Shown: piece after piece, positions 63,399-64,000 of the stretch
Numbering within the stretch: the stretch's first letter is position 1
Layout: each line of letters opens with the position of its first letter
Assembly (NCBI RefSeq): GCF_019734195.1
Contig: NZ_JAASHM010000002.1
Coordinates: forward strand, 169,585-233,584
Source of the DNA: Clostridium sp. K13
Lineage (GTDB): Bacteria; Bacillota; Clostridia; Clostridiales; Clostridiaceae
Direction: 5' to 3'
DNA: 64,000 bases
Program-made: the position numbers and the translations under genes
Notes under the pieces: model-generated
Database searches by the model: none
Told to the model about the DNA's origin: nothing
What the model saw: the letters and a program-made list of their open reading frames with translations, nothing else

Positions 63399-64000
63399 AT
63401 GACTAATAATATTTGGAAGGGATTCAAAGATTTTATAGTGTATGATAAAGTTCAAGAAGATGAAGTAGTAACATCATTTTATTTGAAAGCAGCAGATGGA
63501 ACAAGTTTACCTAAGGCTATACCAGGACAATTTATATCTGTGAGAATTCAAAAAGGTGATAATGAATATAGTAGGGCGAGACAATATACTTTATCAATGG
63601 ATTCAAAAGAAGAATTTTATAGAATAAGTGTTAAGATTGAAGAAAATGGAGATTTAAGTAAGCAATTATGCAGAAATATTAAAGTTGGAGATAAAATCCA
63701 AGCAACAATACCTATGGGAAAATTCGTTTTAAAGGATGGAAATGAACCAGTAGTTTTAATTGGTGGAGGAATAGGAATAACTCCAATGATAGCAATGGCT
63801 TATGCAGCTAAGGGTACTAATAGACAAGTTAAGTTAGTATATAGTACTGCAAACTCAAAGTATCATAGTTTTAAAGAAGAGTTAAATAAATTAAAAAATG
63901 AAAATAATATTGAATTAATACAAATTTATACAAGACCATTAGAAGAAAATAAAATAAATATAGATTTTGATGTTGAAGGTAGAATAAATAAAGAATGGAT
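63399..64000 (+). CDS. Flavin-dependent oxidoreductase (Hcr/flavohaemoglobin reductase-like), C-terminus off the window
   Basis: 200 codons visible, open to the window end. Residues about 8-105 are a ferredoxin-reductase FAD domain (PGQFISVRIQ, ARQYTLSM with the FAD-binding RxYS-like motif). Residues about 113 onward start the NAD(P)-binding domain (VVLIGGGIGITPMIAM). AAGGAGAGATGGAG lies before the ATG. It may be the reductase partner of Hcp (Hcr type, if a 2Fe-2S domain follows outside the window) or a stand-alone Hmp-like reductase. Last gene of the flavodoxin-gapN operon here. Confidence 0.8.
   Translation, partial: MTNNIWKGFKDFIVYDKVQEDEVVTSFYLKAADGTSLPKAIPGQFISVRIQKGDNEYSRARQYTLSMDSKEEFYRISVKIEENGDLSKQLCRNIKVGDKIQATIPMGKFVLKDGNEPVVLIGGGIGITPMIAMAYAAKGTNRQVKLVYSTANSKYHSFKEELNKLKNENNIELIQIYTRPLEENKINIDFDVEGRINKEW

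Overview
The window looks like a chromosomal segment of a low-GC, anaerobic, spore-forming Firmicute, most likely Clostridium sensu stricto. The evidence is the very AT-rich sequence with AGGAGG-type ribosome binding sites, frequent TTG/GTG starts, hybrid cluster protein, 4Fe-4S ferredoxin, type III and type I glutamine synthetases, an ANTAR regulator and a CotH protein. No rRNA, CRISPR array, phage or transposase gene was seen. The species cannot be fixed from the sequence alone.

Layout. 1-4.8 kb: partial D-Ala-D-Ala carboxypeptidase, ComEA-like DNA-binding protein, a lipoprotein, an RDD-like membrane protein and an RlmD/RumA-type rRNA methyltransferase. 5-7.2 kb: MATE pump plus BmrR-like MerR regulator behind a textbook MerR promoter. 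7.2-12 kb: decayed ABC permease, YhhN-family membrane protein, a small decayed gene, a second MerR regulator with its own operator-promoter, an alpha/beta hydrolase, and a deletion-fused remnant of a condensation-domain protein and an AMP-forming ligase. 12-14.4 kb: ornithine decarboxylase. 14.5-24.3 kb: molybdenum hydroxylase (xanthine dehydrogenase-like) island with XdhC, three enzyme subunits, MocA-type cytidylyltransferase, a purine permease and a second, frameshifted permease; a four-tRNA operon (Glu, Gly, Arg, Lys) lies inside it. 24.3-32.8 kb: nitrogen module with an ammonium channel fused to a PII domain, GlnN, GlnA, an ANTAR antiterminator and a PAS histidine kinase. Both glutamine synthetase leaders carry a hexaloop hairpin that overlaps a terminator. 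32.8-38.3 kb: split DUF318 permease, patatin, chromate transporter pair, CDF transporter with an in-frame TGA, DUF368 protein. 38.6-45.5 kb: an unusual five-gene operon combining a propeller-fused solute-binding lipoprotein and two sugar-type permeases with an HlyD/RND-type adaptor and a MacB-like membrane protein. 45.6-55.6 kb: DUF1653 gene, a large nested inverted-repeat element, the CotH/DUF4956/VTC polyphosphate cassette (DUF4956 has an in-frame stop), a divergent two-component system, a DedA protein and a second two-component system. 55.8-64 kb: a cation/proton antiporter, then a nitrosative/redox stress island (DUF1858 protein, Hcp, ferredoxin, cupin, Crp/Fnr regulator with N-terminal cysteines, NifU, flavodoxin, GapN-type dehydrogenase, and a partial flavin reductase).

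How it works together. The xdh island should take up and oxidise purines, releasing ammonia. The adjacent Amt-PII/GlnN/GlnA/ANTAR block should capture ammonia and adjust glutamine synthesis by transcription antitermination. In the stress island, Fnr-like dyads sit at the same distance (centre near -41.5) from predicted -10 boxes of three promoters, which suggests direct activation by the resident regulator or a paralogue. Six genes are disrupted by indels, nonsense codons or deletions, so the segment shows either active gene decay or, for homopolymer indels, possible sequencing error.
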